A DNA stretch of 64,000 nucleotides from Methyloversatilis thermotolerans (GCF_000372885.1 NZ_KB889967.1:186001-250000); one strand, 5' to 3'. Shown: positions 36,480-47,133, counted from the first letter of the stretch. Program-made: numbers and translations. Notes: generated by a model from the letters alone, not told the origin.

Positions 36480-37686
36480 CGTTGCGAAGTCCAGTTACAA
36501 CTATCCGGATGCGCTCGGACATTTCGGCCCGTATGGCGGCACTTTCGTCGCGGAAACCCTGATTGCCGCGCTGGACGAGCTGCGTGCCGCCTACGAAAGC
36601 CTGAAGGACGATCCCGCCTTCCGTGCCGAATATGAATATGAACTGAAGCACTACGTCGGCCGTCCCAGCCCGGTCTATCACGCGAAGCGCCTGTCCGAGC
36701 ACTGCGGCGGCGCGCAGATCTACCTCAAGCGGGAAGACCTCAACCACACCGGCGCGCACAAGATCAACAATGTGATCGGTCAGGCCATGGTGGCCAAGCA
36801 CATGGGCAAGCCGCGAGTGATCGCGGAAACCGGTGCCGGCCAGCATGGCGTCGCATCGGCCACCATTGCCGCCCGGCTCGGCATGGAATGCGTGGTGTAC
36901 ATGGGCAGTGAGGACGTGAAGCGACAGGCCGCCAACGTCTATCGCATGAAGTTGCTGGGTGCCACCGTGGTGCCGGTCGAATGCGGCTCCAAGACCTTGA
37001 AGGATGCGCTGAACGAAGCGATGCGCGACTGGGTGACGAATGTCGCCAACACCTTCTACATCATCGGTACCGTGGCCGGTCCGCATCCCTATCCGATGAT
37101 GGTGCGCGATTTCCAGAAGATCATCGGCGAAGAGTGCCTGTGGCAGATGCCGGAAATGATCCAGCGTCAGCCCGATGCGGTGATCGCCTGCGTCGGTGGC
37201 GGCTCCAACGCGATGGGCATTTTCTATCCCTACATTCCTTATCCGAATGTGCGCCTGATCGGCGTCGAAGCCGGCGGCCACGGACTGGCCACTGGCATGC
37301 ATTCGGCCTCGCTCACCGCCGGCCGTCCGGGCGTGCTGCACGGCAACCGCACCTATCTGCTGCAGGACGAGAACGGCCAGATCATCGAAACGCATTCGGT
37401 ATCGGCCGGTCTGGACTATCCCGGCGTGGGTCCGGAACACGCCTGGCTGAAGGATTCAGGCCGCGCCGAATACGTGGCCATCAATGACGACGAAGCGCTC
37501 GCGGCCTTCCATCGCATGTGCCGCACGGAAGGCATCATTCCGGCGCTCGAGTCGTCGCATGCCGTGGCCTATGCGATGAAGCTGGCGGCCACCATGCCGA
37601 AGGACGCGGCCATCCTGGTGAACCTGTCCGGTCGTGGTGACAAGGACATGCACACCGTCGCCGAGAAATCCGGCATCAAGTTCTGA
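36454..37686 (+). CDS. trpB: Tryptophan synthase beta subunit TrpB
   Basis: PLP enzyme that joins indole with serine. The 410-residue protein begins with a ten-residue extension, then the usual [20 protein letters not shown]. The PLP lysine is K103 in HTGAHKINN. The phosphate-binding [10 protein letters not shown] and the terminal [13 protein letters not shown] are intact. Start ATG at 36454 within the end of trpF; GGAGTGGAGC precedes it. trpA follows after 63 bases. Confidence 0.98.
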   Translation: MGKQDLPADVAKSSYNYPDALGHFGPYGGTFVAETLIAALDELRAAYESLKDDPAFRAEYEYELKHYVGRPSPVYHAKRLSEHCGGAQIYLKREDLNHTGAHKINNVIGQAMVAKHMGKPRVIAETGAGQHGVASATIAARLGMECVVYMGSEDVKRQAANVYRMKLLGATVVPVECGSKTLKDALNEAMRDWVTNVANTFYIIGTVAGPHPYPMMVRDFQKIIGEECLWQMPEMIQRQPDAVIACVGGGSNAMGIFYPYIPYPNVRLIGVEAGGHGLATGMHSASLTAGRPGVLHGNRTYLLQDENGQIIETHSVSAGLDYPGVGPEHAWLKDSGRAEYVAINDDEALAAFHRMCRTEGIIPALESSHAVAYAMKLAATMPKDAAILVNLSGRGDKDMHTVAEKSGIKF

Positions 37687-37749
37687 CGCAGTCCCACCAA
37701 CCTGTTGCCGGTCGGGACGCGCGAGCGGTCCGGCCGGCGGTTTTCATCC

Positions 37750-38562
37750 ATGTCCCGAATCGCTTCCGTCCTGTCTTCCCTCGAATCGTCCGGCCGCAAG
37801 GCCCTGATACCGTTCGTCACCGCAGGCGATCCCGATCCTTCGCTCACTGTGCCGCTGATGCATGCGCTGGTCGAGGCGGGTGCCGACATCATCGAACTGG
37901 GCGTGCCGTTTTCCGATCCGATGGCCGATGGCCCGACCATACAGCGTTCGTCCGAGCGCGCACTGGCCAGGAAGGTATCGCTGCGCAGCGTCATTGCTGC
38001 GGTGTCGGAGTTCCGTCGCAGCAATACCGGAACCCCGGTGGTCCTGATGGGCTATGCCAACCCGATCGAGGCAATGGGCGTCGATGCCTTCGCCGACGCG
38101 GCATCCGCAGCCGGTACGGATGGCGTACTGGTGGTCGACTATCCGCCGGAAGAATCGCACGACTTCGCTGCACGGGTGCGTAGCGCGGGCATGGACGTCA
38201 TTTTCCTGATCGCGCCCACCTCGACCGAAACGCGTATCCGTGCCGTCGGCGAGATCGGCAGCGGCTACATCTACTATGTGTCGCTCAAGGGCGTGACCGG
38301 CGCCGGACACCTCGACGTGAGCGAGGTGGCGCGCCGGATTCCGGATATTCGCAAGGCGGTCGGCCTGCCGGTTGGCGTCGGTTTCGGCATACGGGATGGG
38401 GCATCGGCGCGCGCGCTGTCCGCGGTCGCCGACGGCGTGGTGATCGGCAGCCGCATCATCGAAGAAATAGAGAACAGTCCGCAGGATGAGGTGCTGGCTC
38501 GCGTCAAGGCGCTGGTCGGCGGCATCCGTCAGGCGATGGACAGCAGGGAGGCCTCGACATGA
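37750..38562 (+). CDS. trpA: Tryptophan synthase alpha subunit TrpA
   Basis: Cleaves indole-3-glycerol phosphate to indole, which is channelled to TrpB. 270 residues; catalytic E49 ([11 protein letters not shown]) and D60 ([11 protein letters not shown]) are in their standard positions. The phosphate loop is at [13 protein letters not shown]. The ATG at 37750 matches the family start ([11 protein letters not shown]). The stop overlaps the accD start by four bases (ATGA). Confidence 0.98.
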   Translation: MSRIASVLSSLESSGRKALIPFVTAGDPDPSLTVPLMHALVEAGADIIELGVPFSDPMADGPTIQRSSERALARKVSLRSVIAAVSEFRRSNTGTPVVLMGYANPIEAMGVDAFADAASAAGTDGVLVVDYPPEESHDFAARVRSAGMDVIFLIAPTSTETRIRAVGEIGSGYIYYVSLKGVTGAGHLDVSEVARRIPDIRKAVGLPVGVGFGIRDGASARALSAVADGVVIGSRIIEEIENSPQDEVLARVKALVGGIRQAMDSREAST

Positions 38563-39428
38563 GCTGGTTGCAGAAACTTCTTCCGCCCAAGATCAACCGC
38601 AGCGAGGCGGCCGGGCGCAAATCGGTGCCGGAAGGCCTGTGGTCCAAATGTCCCGCCTGCGAAGCGGTGCTCTACACGGCCGACCTCGCGGCCAATCAGA
38701 ATGTGTGCCCGAAGTGCAATCACCATTCACGCATGCGTGCGCGTGCGCGGCTCGATGGCCTGCTGGACCGCGAGGGTCGGTTCGAGATCGGCAACGAAGT
38801 CATGCCGGTCGATCCCTTGAAGTTCCGCGACAGCAAGCGTTACGCCGACCGCCTGAATGCGGCGGCCGATGACACGGGCGAGGGCGATGCACTGGTCGTG
38901 ATGCAGGGTGCGATCAAGACGGTACCGGTGGTGGTGGCCTGTTTCGAATTCGAATTCCTTGGCGGATCCATGGGCTCGGTGGTCGGCGAGCGCTTCGTGC
39001 GCGGCGTGCGGCTGGCCGTGGAGCAGCGCCTGCCCTTCGTGTGCATCGCCGCCAGCGGCGGTGCGCGCATGCAGGAGGGCCTGTTTTCACTGATGCAGAT
39101 GGCCAAGACCACCGCCGCGCTGACCCAGCTTTCGGCGCACAAGCTGCCCTTCATTTCAGTGCTCACGGATCCCACCATGGGCGGCGTATCCGCCAGTTTC
39201 GCCTTCATGGGCGATGTCGTGATCGCCGAACCGGGGGCGCTCATCGGTTTTGCCGGCCCGCGCGTGATTGAACAGACCGTGCGCGAGAAGCTGCCGGAGG
39301 GCTTCCAGCGCGCCGAGTTCCTGCTCGAGAAAGGAGCTGTGGACATGATCGTCGACCGCCGTGAAATGCCGGAGCGCATCGCCGGCCTGCTGGCCGCGCT
39401 GCAGCGCATGCCTGCGCTGGCAAGCTGA
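38559..39428 (+). CDS. accD: Acetyl-CoA carboxylase carboxyltransferase beta subunit AccD
   Basis: Beta subunit of the carboxyltransferase that forms malonyl-CoA. The 289-residue protein has the N-terminal zinc ribbon with C31, C34, C50 and C53, then the crotonase-like domain ([60 protein letters not shown]). It overlaps trpA by four bases, a link between tryptophan and fatty acid genes seen across beta/gamma-proteobacteria. Confidence 0.98.
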   Translation: MSWLQKLLPPKINRSEAAGRKSVPEGLWSKCPACEAVLYTADLAANQNVCPKCNHHSRMRARARLDGLLDREGRFEIGNEVMPVDPLKFRDSKRYADRLNAAADDTGEGDALVVMQGAIKTVPVVVACFEFEFLGGSMGSVVGERFVRGVRLAVEQRLPFVCIAASGGARMQEGLFSLMQMAKTTAALTQLSAHKLPFISVLTDPTMGGVSASFAFMGDVVIAEPGALIGFAGPRVIEQTVREKLPEGFQRAEFLLEKGAVDMIVDRREMPERIAGLLAALQRMPALAS

Positions 39429-39483
39429 GCGCGCTTGACCTAATATCCGCGTCCCCGCCCATTACCAGGCCTCAACAGCCACC

Positions 39484-40800
39484 ATGTATTCGACGCTGCC
39501 CGAGTGGCTGAGCCATCTCGAAAGCCTCCATCCGAAGGCCATACAGCTTGGGCTGGACCGCGTGCTGAGCGTCAAGCAGGCACTTGGCGTGGTTCAGAAG
39601 GTGCCGCTGTTCATCGTCGGCGGCACCAATGGCAAAGGGTCGACCTGTGCCATGCTGGAGCGCATCCTGCGCTGCGCCGGCTATCGCGTCGGCACCTATA
39701 CGTCGCCGCATCTGCTGTCCTACAACGAACGCGTGCGCATCAATGGCGAACCGGCCAGCGATGAAGCCCTCTGCGCCGGGTTTTCCGAAGTGGAGCAGGC
39801 ACGGGGCGATACCGCGCTGACCTATTTCGAGTTCGGCACCCTGGGCGCCTGGCAGGTGTTCGAACGTGCCAATCTGGATGTGATCGTGATGGAGGTCGGC
39901 CTGGGCGGACGGCTCGATGCCGTGAATGCGTTCGACGCCGATTGCGCCATCATCACCAGTGTCGACCTTGATCACATGGAGTATCTCGGCGATACGCGCG
40001 AACTGATCGGCCGCGAGAAGGCGGGCATCTTCCGTGCGGGCCGACCGGCCATCGTCGGTGATCCGGTACCGCCGCAGACAGTCATCGATTACGCGTTGTC
40101 CATCGGCGCCGAACTGAAGATTTCCGGTCGCGATTTCGGCTTTGCCGGCGACCGTCAGCAATGGGGCTACTGGCGCCGTGAGGACGACCGCCTGGTCAAA
40201 CGGGGGGGGCTCGCCTATCCGGCGCTGCGCGGCGCCAACCAGCTGCTCAATGCGTCGGCCGTCATGACCGCGCTCGACACGCTGTCGGATCGCATCCCGG
40301 TATCGCTCGGCGACATCCGGCTGGGGCTTGCGACGGTCGAGCTGCCCGGCCGCTTCCAGGTGATGCCGGGCCGACCGGCCGTCATTTTCGATGTCGCGCA
40401 CAACCCCCATGCCGCATCGGTTCTCAACGAGAACCTGTCCAGCATGGGCTTCTTTCCGGAAACCTGGGCGGTCATGGGCATGTTGCGCGACAAGGACATC
40501 GCTGGCGTGCTGCAGCGGCTGAAGGGGCGGGTGGATCACTGGATGCTGTGCGATCTCGGCGGGCCGCGCGGTACTGCGGCAAGCGATATCGCGGCGATGA
40601 TCGCCGAGTCCGGCATTCCGGGAAGCGTGGCCTGTCATGCCAGTCCGGTCGACGCCTGGCGTGCGACCCGGGCGCGTGCCGGGGCGGATGATAGAATCGT
40701 CGTGTTCGGATCATTCCTGACGGTTGCCGAAGTGATGGCCGATTATTCACGCACACCGCGTACCGTCGAGGGCGACGCGACCCCGCCCGCCCAGGGTTGA
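39484..40800 (+). CDS. folC: Bifunctional dihydrofolate/folylpolyglutamate synthase FolC
   Basis: Mur-ligase-family enzyme that adds glycine-linked glutamate to (dihydro)pteroate and folates. The 438-residue protein has the ATP-binding FIVGGTNGKGSTCAMLERIL, the metal/substrate motifs YTSPHLLSYNERVRING and VGLGGRLDAVNAFDAD. The C-terminal domain includes FDVAHNPHAA. It lies between accD (55-base gap) and dedD. Confidence 0.97.
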   Translation: MYSTLPEWLSHLESLHPKAIQLGLDRVLSVKQALGVVQKVPLFIVGGTNGKGSTCAMLERILRCAGYRVGTYTSPHLLSYNERVRINGEPASDEALCAGFSEVEQARGDTALTYFEFGTLGAWQVFERANLDVIVMEVGLGGRLDAVNAFDADCAIITSVDLDHMEYLGDTRELIGREKAGIFRAGRPAIVGDPVPPQTVIDYALSIGAELKISGRDFGFAGDRQQWGYWRREDDRLVKRGGLAYPALRGANQLLNASAVMTALDTLSDRIPVSLGDIRLGLATVELPGRFQVMPGRPAVIFDVAHNPHAASVLNENLSSMGFFPETWAVMGMLRDKDIAGVLQRLKGRVDHWMLCDLGGPRGTAASDIAAMIAESGIPGSVACHASPVDAWRATRARAGADDRIVVFGSFLTVAEVMADYSRTPRTVEGDATPPAQG

Positions 40801-40824
40801 TCCATCCGCAGGATTTCCGCCGCC

Positions 40825-41619
40825 TTGGCTTCAACCGATTCCGATCTGCAGACCGACCTTCGCAAGCGGGCGCGACGCCGCCTGCTTGGTGCGATCGCCC
40901 TGGCGCTGACTGCGGCCATCGTTCTGCCCGTCGTGATGGATCACGAACCGCGTCCTCCCGCGCAGGACATTTCGGTACGCATTCCACCACGCGAGTCCCT
41001 GCCGCCACTGGCGTCGCCCGCCCGCGTGGAACCGGACGAACCCGACGAACCGGCACTGCTGCCGCCGCCCGATTCCGAACCGGCGAGCGGTTCGCGTGCC
41101 GTGTCGCCCTCTCCCGGCGCGGATGGCGTGAAGCAGGTTCCGCCAGCGCCCGTGGCACCGCGATCCGAACCGGTGAAGCCGGATGGGGCCAGGACCGATG
41201 GGGCCAGGACCGATTCCGTCCGCCCGGCGCCGGGCAAAGCGGATCCCGCCCGCAGCGAAGCGGCCAGACCGGCGGCCGTCGCCAGACCGGATAACGCGAA
41301 GCCAGGCGCGGCGCGGCCCGAAACGCCCAGACCCGCCGCGAACGGCGCTGAAGCGGCGCGTGCCACCGCGGCACTCGAAGACCGGAGCAGCTTTGCGCTG
41401 CAACTTGGCGTGTTCAGTGATGCAGCCAATGTCGCCAAACTGCGCGCGCGCGCAAAGGATCTTGGTTATTCGAGCTTCACCGAAGAGGTCAAGCTGGCCG
41501 ATGGACAGTCGCGCACGCGAGTGAAGGTCGGGCCTTTCCCGAATCGCGCGGCGGCCGAAGCCGCCCAGCGCAAGCTGGAAGCGGCTGGCCTGCGTTCCAT
41601 GCTGTCGCCCCGGCCATGA
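40825..41619 (+). CDS. dedD: SPOR-domain cell division protein DedD
   Basis: Septal-ring protein that binds denuded peptidoglycan through a C-terminal SPOR domain. The 264-residue protein has one membrane helix (about 18-38, RRLLGAIALALTAAIVLPVV) and a long Pro/Ala/Arg-rich linker (about 45-185) with short tandem repeats. The SPOR domain (about 190-264) includes SFALQLGVFSDAANVAKLRA and RVKVGPFPNRAAAEAAQRKL. TTG start at 40825, chosen since the conserved basic stretch before the helix follows directly. The stop overlaps cvpA by four bases. Confidence 0.92.
   Translation: MASTDSDLQTDLRKRARRRLLGAIALALTAAIVLPVVMDHEPRPPAQDISVRIPPRESLPPLASPARVEPDEPDEPALLPPPDSEPASGSRAVSPSPGADGVKQVPPAPVAPRSEPVKPDGARTDGARTDSVRPAPGKADPARSEAARPAAVARPDNAKPGAARPETPRPAANGAEAARATAALEDRSSFALQLGVFSDAANVAKLRARAKDLGYSSFTEEVKLADGQSRTRVKVGPFPNRAAAEAAQRKLEAAGLRSMLSPRP
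41182..41211. repeat. Two tandem 15-base units in dedD
   Basis: GATGGGGCCAGGACC occurs twice in direct tandem (41182-41196 and 41197-41211), encoding DGART twice in the disordered linker of DedD. The unit is a multiple of three, so copy change keeps the frame. Partial further copies (ARTDSVRPA) follow. Confidence 0.9.
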
Positions 41620-42110
41620 CGGTTCTGGACTACCTGCTGATCGCCATCATCCTGCTATCGACGGTGGTCGGCATCGCGCGTGGCCTGGTCAGCGAGGTGA
41701 TCGCCCTGGCCGCCTGGATACTGGCCTTCATTGTTGCCCGGCAGTTCGGGGGGCATGCGGCGATGCTGCTCACCGGCTTCATGACCGACCCCGGCCTTCT
41801 TGCAATCGCCGGTTTCGCCCTGACCTTCATCCTTGTGCTTTTCCTGTGCGGTGTGCTGCGCTGGCTCATGAGATCGCTCATCCAGGCCACCGGACTGGAC
41901 ATTCCCGACCGCGTGCTCGGAGGACTTTTCGGTCTTGCGCGCGCCGGACTTATACTGATGCTCTTCGTGGTCGGAGCGGCCCATACTCCTGCGCCGGAAC
42001 AGGCGTGGTGGAAGGCGTCCGCGCTCACCCCTCCGCTGGAAACGGCCGCCCTGGCGATCAAGCCCTGGCTGCCGGACACGGTGGCGAAAAAGATTCGTTT
42101 TAAGGCCTGA
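41616..42110 (+). CDS. cvpA: CvpA family membrane protein
   Basis: Inner-membrane protein of 164 residues with four predicted helices, beginning [20 protein letters not shown] and containing [20 protein letters not shown]. Its place directly before purF is the classic cvpA-purF arrangement. In enterics CvpA is linked to colicin V production and bile salt tolerance; its exact biochemical role is not settled. Overlaps dedD by four bases. Confidence 0.95.
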   Translation: MTVLDYLLIAIILLSTVVGIARGLVSEVIALAAWILAFIVARQFGGHAAMLLTGFMTDPGLLAIAGFALTFILVLFLCGVLRWLMRSLIQATGLDIPDRVLGGLFGLARAGLILMLFVVGAAHTPAPEQAWWKASALTPPLETAALAIKPWLPDTVAKKIRFKA

Positions 42111-42115
42111 CCATC

Positions 42116-43645
42116 ATGTGCGGAATCCTCGGCGTCGTTGCCACCTCTCCCGTCAACCAGCTTCTGTACGACGGATTGCTCGTGCTGCAGCACCGCGGGC
42201 AGGATGCCGCGGGCATTGCCACTGCGCAGGGACAGAAGTTCCACATGCACAAGGGGTCGGGCCTGGTACGCGATGCCTTCCGCACGCGCAACATGCGCAA
42301 TCTGCAGGGCAACTGGGGCATCGCGCATGTGCGCTACCCGACGGCGGGATCCGCCTACAACGCCGCCGAGGCGCAGCCCTTCTACGTGAATTCGCCGTTC
42401 GGCATCATGCTCGCGCACAACGGCAACCTGACCAATTCGGATGAACTGAAGTCCGACATGTTCCGCACCGATCTGCGGCACATCAACACCACCAGCGATT
42501 CCGAAGTGCTGCTGAACGTGCTGGCGCATGAAATGATGCAGTCGCTGCGCGAGCGCCCGACCTTCGATCACGAAACCGTGTTCCGCGCGGTGGCCGGTGT
42601 GCATAGGCGCTGTCGCGGCGCCTATGCGGTGGTGGCCATGATTGCGGGCTTCGGGCTGCTCGCGTTTCGCGATCCGTACGGCATCCGACCGCTGGTGATC
42701 GGCAGCCACGAGACGGCCAATGGTACGGAATGGCTGGTGGCGTCCGAAAGTGTGGCGCTCGATACCCTGGGTTTCAAGCTGATGCGCGACATCGCGCCGG
42801 GCGAAGCGGTGCTGATTTCGCCGGAAGGCGATGTCCGTTCGCAACAGTGCGCCGACAGTCCGACCTATGCGCCCTGCCTGTTCGAATACGTCTATCTGGC
42901 GCGTCCCGATTCGCTGATGGATGGCGTGTCGGTATACGAATCCCGCGTCAAGATGGGCGAGTTCCTGGCGCAGAAGATCCTGCGCGACCACGCCGACCTG
43001 AAGATCGACGCGGTCATCCCCATCCCGGATTCCAGCCGTCCTTCGGCAATGGAACTGGCCCGCGTGCTGGACGTGCCGTATCGCGAAGGTTTCGTGAAGA
43101 ACCGCTACATCGGTCGCACCTTCATCATGCCCGGCCAGGCGGTACGCAGGAAATCGGTACGTCAGAAGCTGAATGCGATATCGCAGGAGTTCAAGGGCAA
43201 GGCGGTGCTGCTGGTGGACGATTCCATCGTGCGCGGCACCACCAGCCAGGAAATCGTCGCCATGGCGCGCGAAGCGGGGGCGACCCGGGTGTATTTCGCG
43301 TCGGCGGCCCCTCCGGTGCGTTATGCCAATGTATATGGCATCGACATGCCGACGCGGGACGAACTGATCGCAGCCAATCGCAGCGACGAGGAAATCCGGC
43401 TTGCCATCGGTGCCGATGCGCTGATCTACCAGTCGCTCGACATGCTCAAGGCATCGGTCACCGCCTGCAATCCGTCGATCGAGAGCTTCGAAACCTCGTG
43501 TTTCGATGGCTGCTACATCACCGGCGACGTGACGGCGGCCTATCTCGACGGCGTGGAAAGCCAGCGCAAGGGCGCGCCCAAGATGTCGGACGAGGAAGGC
43601 GGGCAGCTCGACCTGAATCTGATCGCCAGCGAGGAGAACGCTTGA
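42116..43645 (+). CDS. purF: Amidophosphoribosyltransferase PurF
   Basis: First committed step of purine synthesis: transfers glutamine amide nitrogen to PRPP. The 509-residue protein starts [11 protein letters not shown], so the catalytic N-terminal cysteine is exposed after Met removal. The glutaminase part shows HVRYPTAGS and LAHNGNLTN; the PRPP-binding motif is [18 protein letters not shown]. It lies five bases after cvpA and is followed by a strong terminator. Confidence 0.98.
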   Translation: MCGILGVVATSPVNQLLYDGLLVLQHRGQDAAGIATAQGQKFHMHKGSGLVRDAFRTRNMRNLQGNWGIAHVRYPTAGSAYNAAEAQPFYVNSPFGIMLAHNGNLTNSDELKSDMFRTDLRHINTTSDSEVLLNVLAHEMMQSLRERPTFDHETVFRAVAGVHRRCRGAYAVVAMIAGFGLLAFRDPYGIRPLVIGSHETANGTEWLVASESVALDTLGFKLMRDIAPGEAVLISPEGDVRSQQCADSPTYAPCLFEYVYLARPDSLMDGVSVYESRVKMGEFLAQKILRDHADLKIDAVIPIPDSSRPSAMELARVLDVPYREGFVKNRYIGRTFIMPGQAVRRKSVRQKLNAISQEFKGKAVLLVDDSIVRGTTSQEIVAMAREAGATRVYFASAAPPVRYANVYGIDMPTRDELIAANRSDEEIRLAIGADALIYQSLDMLKASVTACNPSIESFETSCFDGCYITGDVTAAYLDGVESQRKGAPKMSDEEGGQLDLNLIASEENA

Positions 43646-43784
43646 CCGCGCGGGCGCCACAGCGCTAAGGTTGCAGATACGCGCCGATTTGATCCAGCTT
43701 GCGGGCGCGCGGACCTGGCGGCACCCGCTGCCGTCTGGTCCGGACAAATACGGCTAAAGCGGCGAAACGACAGCATCTTGCGGA

Positions 43785-43819
43785 AACCCGTTTTGCCTCC
43801 GAGGCGGAACGGGTTTTTT
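43785..43819 (+). terminator. Intrinsic terminator after purF
   Basis: A long stem (AACCCGTTTTGCCTC at 43785-43799 against GAGGCGGAACGGGTT at 43801-43815, with two G-U pairs) is followed by TTTT and TCGTTT. It lies about 140 bases past the purF stop and 70 before metZ. A typical Rho-independent terminator closing the truA-purF series. Confidence 0.9.
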
Positions 43820-43888
43820 CGTTTGCGCCTCACGCTTTCCTGAATCGTTTCCGCATCGGCGGCCTGCGGGCCGATGGAGCCTTCCAGC

Positions 43889-45085
43889 ATGAGCAGTTCA
43901 GCACGCACACCTTTCGATCCTTCCGCCTACGAAACGGAAACGCTGGCGGTACGCGCCGGCATAGAGCGCAGCCAGTTCGGTGAACATGGCGAGGCGCTGT
44001 TCCTGACCTCCAGCTTCGTGTTCGACTCGGCCGCCGAGGCGGCGGCGCGCTTTTCCGGCCAGTCGCCCGGCAATGTCTATGCGCGTTTCACCAACCCCAC
44101 CGTCACCATGCTGCAGGACAGGCTGGCCGCACTCGAGGGGGCGGAGGCCTGCATCGCCACCAGTTCCGGCATGTCGGCCATCCTGTCCACGCTGATGGCG
44201 CTGCTCAGGAGCGGCGACCACATCATCGCCTCGCGCGGCATCTTCGGTTCGACCCAGCAATTGTTCTCGACCTATTTCGAGAAGTTCGGCGTCAGCACCA
44301 CGCTGGTCGAGGCGACCAATATCCAGGCCTATCGCGATGCGGTGCAAGCGAACACGCGGCTGTTCTTCATCGAGACGCCGTCCAATCCGCTGACCGAAGT
44401 GATCGATATCGCTGCGGTGGCCGAGGTGGCCCATGCGGCGGGTGCGCTGCTCGCGGTCGACAACTGCTTCTGTTCGCCTGCGCTGCAGAAGCCGATCGAA
44501 CTGGGGGCCGACATCGTGATCCACTCGGCGACCAAATACCTCGACGGCCAGGGCCGCGTGCTGGGCGGCGCGGTGTGCGGCCGCAAGGCGGAAATGGACG
44601 AGGTGCTGCGCTTCCTGCGCACGGCCGGGCCTACGCTGTCGCCATTCAATGCGTGGATCATCCTGAAAGGGCTGGAAACGCTGTCCATCCGCATGCAGGC
44701 CCAGTCCGCCAATGCGCTGGAACTGGCACGCTGGCTGGAAGCGCAGTCCTGGGTGGCGCGCGTCTACTACCCCGGCCTGCCGTCGCATCCGCAGCACGAC
44801 ATCGCGATGCGCCAGCAGAAAAGCGGTGCCGCCGTGGTCGCCTTCGAGGTGAAGGGTGGCCGGGACGAAGCCTGGCGTCTGATCGACGCCACCCGCATGC
44901 TGTCCATCACGGCCAACCTGGGCGATACCAAGACCACCATCACGCATCCGGCCACCACCACGCACGGCCGGATATCGCAGGAGGCGCGCGATGCGTCCGG
45001 TATCCGCGACAGCCTCATCCGTCTCGCGGTCGGGCTGGAATCGGTGGAGGACATGAAGCGCGATCTCGCCCGGTGGAGGGCGTGA
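43889..45085 (+). CDS. metZ: O-succinylhomoserine sulfhydrylase MetZ
   Basis: PLP enzyme that makes homocysteine directly from O-succinylhomoserine and sulfide. About 398 residues; the PLP lysine is in VIHSATKYLDGQGRVLGG, and the N-terminal YETETLAVRAGIERSQFGEH plus ARFTNPTVTMLQDRLAALEG are typical of the MetZ subgroup next to purF. The ATG at 43889 has GGAG nine bases upstream; an ATG five codons earlier is possible. It supplies homocysteine for metE, also in this window. Confidence 0.94.
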   Translation: MSSSARTPFDPSAYETETLAVRAGIERSQFGEHGEALFLTSSFVFDSAAEAAARFSGQSPGNVYARFTNPTVTMLQDRLAALEGAEACIATSSGMSAILSTLMALLRSGDHIIASRGIFGSTQQLFSTYFEKFGVSTTLVEATNIQAYRDAVQANTRLFFIETPSNPLTEVIDIAAVAEVAHAAGALLAVDNCFCSPALQKPIELGADIVIHSATKYLDGQGRVLGGAVCGRKAEMDEVLRFLRTAGPTLSPFNAWIILKGLETLSIRMQAQSANALELARWLEAQSWVARVYYPGLPSHPQHDIAMRQQKSGAAVVAFEVKGGRDEAWRLIDATRMLSITANLGDTKTTITHPATTTHGRISQEARDASGIRDSLIRLAVGLESVEDMKRDLARWRA

Positions 45086-45114
45086 TGCCGACCCGGCCCA
45101 CCGCCCGACGCCTG

Positions 45115-45140
45115 GCGCCCTGCTGCCCGCAGCAGGGTGC
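45115..45140. repeat. Strong hairpin between metZ and ispD
   Basis: CCCTGCTG (45118-45125), loop CCCG, CAGCAGGG (45130-45137): 8 perfect pairs, extendable to 11 with one G-U. No T run follows on either strand, so it is not a standard terminator. It lies 30 bases past the metZ stop and 53 before ispD; it may protect the mRNA 3' end or act in Rho-type termination. Confidence 0.6.
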
Positions 45141-45192
45141 GGGCGGGCAGCGGCACACGGCGGCCGTGCGTGTGCGCGGAAGCTGAGCCGCC

Positions 45193-45888
45193 ATGCCCCG
45201 TCACATCGCCCTGGTCCCGGCGGCGGGTAGCGGCAGTCGCTTTGGTGCGCAGATGCCCAAGCAGTATCTGCCGCTCGCCGGCCGGCCGCTCATCCATCAT
45301 GCGCTGGCCACGCTGTGTGCGCATCCGCGCATCGACCGCGTGGTGGTGGTGCTCGCGCCGGAAGACCTCTACTGGTCCGGGCATGACTGGTCCGCGCTCG
45401 GCTCCAGGCTCATGCCGGTGCATTGCGGTGGCGCCAGCCGGGCCGCCTCGGTGCGCAATGGCTTGTGGGAAATCGCCGGCTGGGCGCGGCCCGATGACTG
45501 GGTACTGGTGCATGACGCGGCGCGCCCCTGTCTGTCCGCCGGCATGCTCGACGCCCTGATCGATGCGCTGGATAACGATGACACCGGCGGTCTGCTGGCA
45601 CAGCGGGTTGCCGACACACTCAAGCGCGCTGACGCGGCCGACCGGGTCGAGGCCACCGTCCCGCGCGACGGCATGTGGCAGGCGCAGACGCCGCAGATGT
45701 TCCGGCTGGCGCTGCTGGCGGACGCGCTCGACCGTTGCCCGGACGTGACCGACGAAGCTTCGGCGATCGAGGCCCTGGGTCTGAAGCCCCGACTGGTCGC
45801 CGCGGACGCCGCCAACCTCAAGGTGACCTGGCCGGAGGACATGCAACTGGCCGAACTGATACTGCGTACACGGGAGAACCGGACATGA
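45193..45888 (+). CDS. ispD: 2-C-methyl-D-erythritol 4-phosphate cytidylyltransferase IspD
   Basis: Third step of the MEP isoprenoid pathway, forming CDP-methylerythritol. The 231-residue protein begins [20 protein letters not shown] and [18 protein letters not shown], the nucleotidyltransferase signature. It also has [12 protein letters not shown] and a C-terminal [11 protein letters not shown]. Overlaps ispF by four bases (ATGA). Confidence 0.97.
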   Translation: MPRHIALVPAAGSGSRFGAQMPKQYLPLAGRPLIHHALATLCAHPRIDRVVVVLAPEDLYWSGHDWSALGSRLMPVHCGGASRAASVRNGLWEIAGWARPDDWVLVHDAARPCLSAGMLDALIDALDNDDTGGLLAQRVADTLKRADAADRVEATVPRDGMWQAQTPQMFRLALLADALDRCPDVTDEASAIEALGLKPRLVAADAANLKVTWPEDMQLAELILRTRENRT

Positions 45889-46376
45889 CGGCAGGGCCTT
45901 TCCGCATCGGCCAGGGTTTCGACGTGCATAAGCTGGTCGAGGGCCGCCGCTGCATCATCGGCGGCGTCGACATTCCGCACGACAAGGGTCTGCTCGGCCA
46001 TTCGGACGCCGACGTGCTGTTGCACGCCATTACCGATGCACTGCTGGGTGCGGCCGGTCTGGGCGATATCGGCCGTCTGTTTCCGGACACCGATGCCGCC
46101 TATGCCGGCGCGGACAGCCGCGTGCTGCTGCGCGAAGCCGTGCATCGCGTCCGTGCCGCCGGCTGGCGCATCGGCAACATCGATGCGACGGTCATCTGCG
46201 AGCGGCCGAAAATCACGCCGCACGCGGCGCAGATGGTGGCGCACATCGCAGCCGATTGCCAGGTCGAACCGGGCGCCGTGAACGTGAAGGGAAAGACCTC
46301 GGAAAAGCTCGGATACACCGGTCGTGGCGAAGGCATCGCCGCGCAGGCAGTGGCGCTGCTGTACGCAGCGGACTGA
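45885..46376 (+). CDS. ispF: 2-C-methyl-D-erythritol 2,4-cyclodiphosphate synthase IspF
   Basis: Fifth step of the MEP pathway. 163 residues; the metal and substrate residues lie in [14 protein letters not shown] and [20 protein letters not shown], with a C-terminal [19 protein letters not shown]. The ATG at 45885 is inside the ispD stop overlap; the frame is open further 5' within ispD but conservation starts here. Last plus-strand gene before the envelope block. Confidence 0.97.
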   Translation: MTAGPFRIGQGFDVHKLVEGRRCIIGGVDIPHDKGLLGHSDADVLLHAITDALLGAAGLGDIGRLFPDTDAAYAGADSRVLLREAVHRVRAAGWRIGNIDATVICERPKITPHAAQMVAHIAADCQVEPGAVNVKGKTSEKLGYTGRGEGIAAQAVALLYAAD

Positions 46377-46457
46377 ACCTGCGCTCCGCGCCCTGCCTCC
46401 GGCCGGGTGTGACGATGCGCAGCCTCGGGCACCTTGCGCCGGGGCCGCACTGACCCC

Positions 46458-47120
46458 TCAGCGCAGGTCCGGGGGTGGCGCCGCGGGCACCACGCGCCAG
46501 CCTTCGCTGCAACTGTTCACATACGGGTAGTACTTGCGCGCCGACGCGCAGTAGTACCAACTGCCGCCGGCGTGGGTGGCGGGCGCTGCCGAGCCGGAAG
46601 GCGACGCCGCTGCAGGCGGCGGGGGCGGGTAGCTTGCTGACGGTGCAACCGTACTCGCCGCCTGCTGCTGCATCGTGCGGCGCGAGAACTGGCCGTAGGC
46701 CGGCACCTGCTGGCCCTTGGCATACATGCACTGGACGTAGGCATTGTCGTAGCGGCGTTGCGCCGACAGTCCGGTGTCCTGCGCGGCACCGGTGCCGATG
46801 GCGCTGCCCATGAGCAGACCTGTGCCGGCACCCACACCGGCGCCCTGATGCCCGCCGATCAATGCGCCGGCCGCGGCACCGACCACGGTGCCCACTGCGG
46901 CGCTGCGTACGCCGGCATCGGTCGATGCCGCGGCCGCGTCCCGGCCGCCGGTCTGCGCGCGCGCATAGTCACGGCACTCGGCATCGTCGTAACGGAATTG
47001 TTCGAAGCTCTTGCCACTGCCCGGCAAGGCCATCACGCTCGGGCCACCTGGTGCGCTGGCGCAGCCCGCCAGCACGAGCAGCGGCAGCGTCATCAGTGCG
47101 GCGGTGCGAATGCGGTTCAT
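46458..47120 (-). CDS. Glycine-zipper lipoprotein with C-terminal YYPYV motif
   Basis: A 220-residue lipoprotein precursor: MNRIRTAALMTLPLLVLAGC gives the lipobox LAGC. A region with FEQFRYDDAECRDYARAQTG precedes a glycine zipper (GTVVGAAAGALIGGHQGAGV, GAGTGLLMGSAIGTG). YDNAYVQCMYAKGQQVP and a Pro/Ala/Ser linker follow. The protein ends with WYYCASARKYYPYVNSC and SEGW. The same terminal pattern (WYxC-x(5)-YYPYV-x2-C-x-EGW) closes the neighbouring gene product. Start ATG 47120 with GGAG-like AAGGAG upstream. Probably anchored in the outer membrane; function unknown. Confidence 0.75.
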   Translation of the reverse strand: MNRIRTAALMTLPLLVLAGCASAPGGPSVMALPGSGKSFEQFRYDDAECRDYARAQTGGRDAAAASTDAGVRSAAVGTVVGAAAGALIGGHQGAGVGAGTGLLMGSAIGTGAAQDTGLSAQRRYDNAYVQCMYAKGQQVPAYGQFSRRTMQQQAASTVAPSASYPPPPPAAASPSGSAAPATHAGGSWYYCASARKYYPYVNSCSEGWRVVPAAPPPDLR

Positions 47121-47133
47121 GATCGACTCCTTG

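Noticed and set aside
41630-43747. 705-codon open frame on the minus strand opposite cvpA-purF
   Set aside because: Antisense to two clearly recognisable genes and lacking any protein character.
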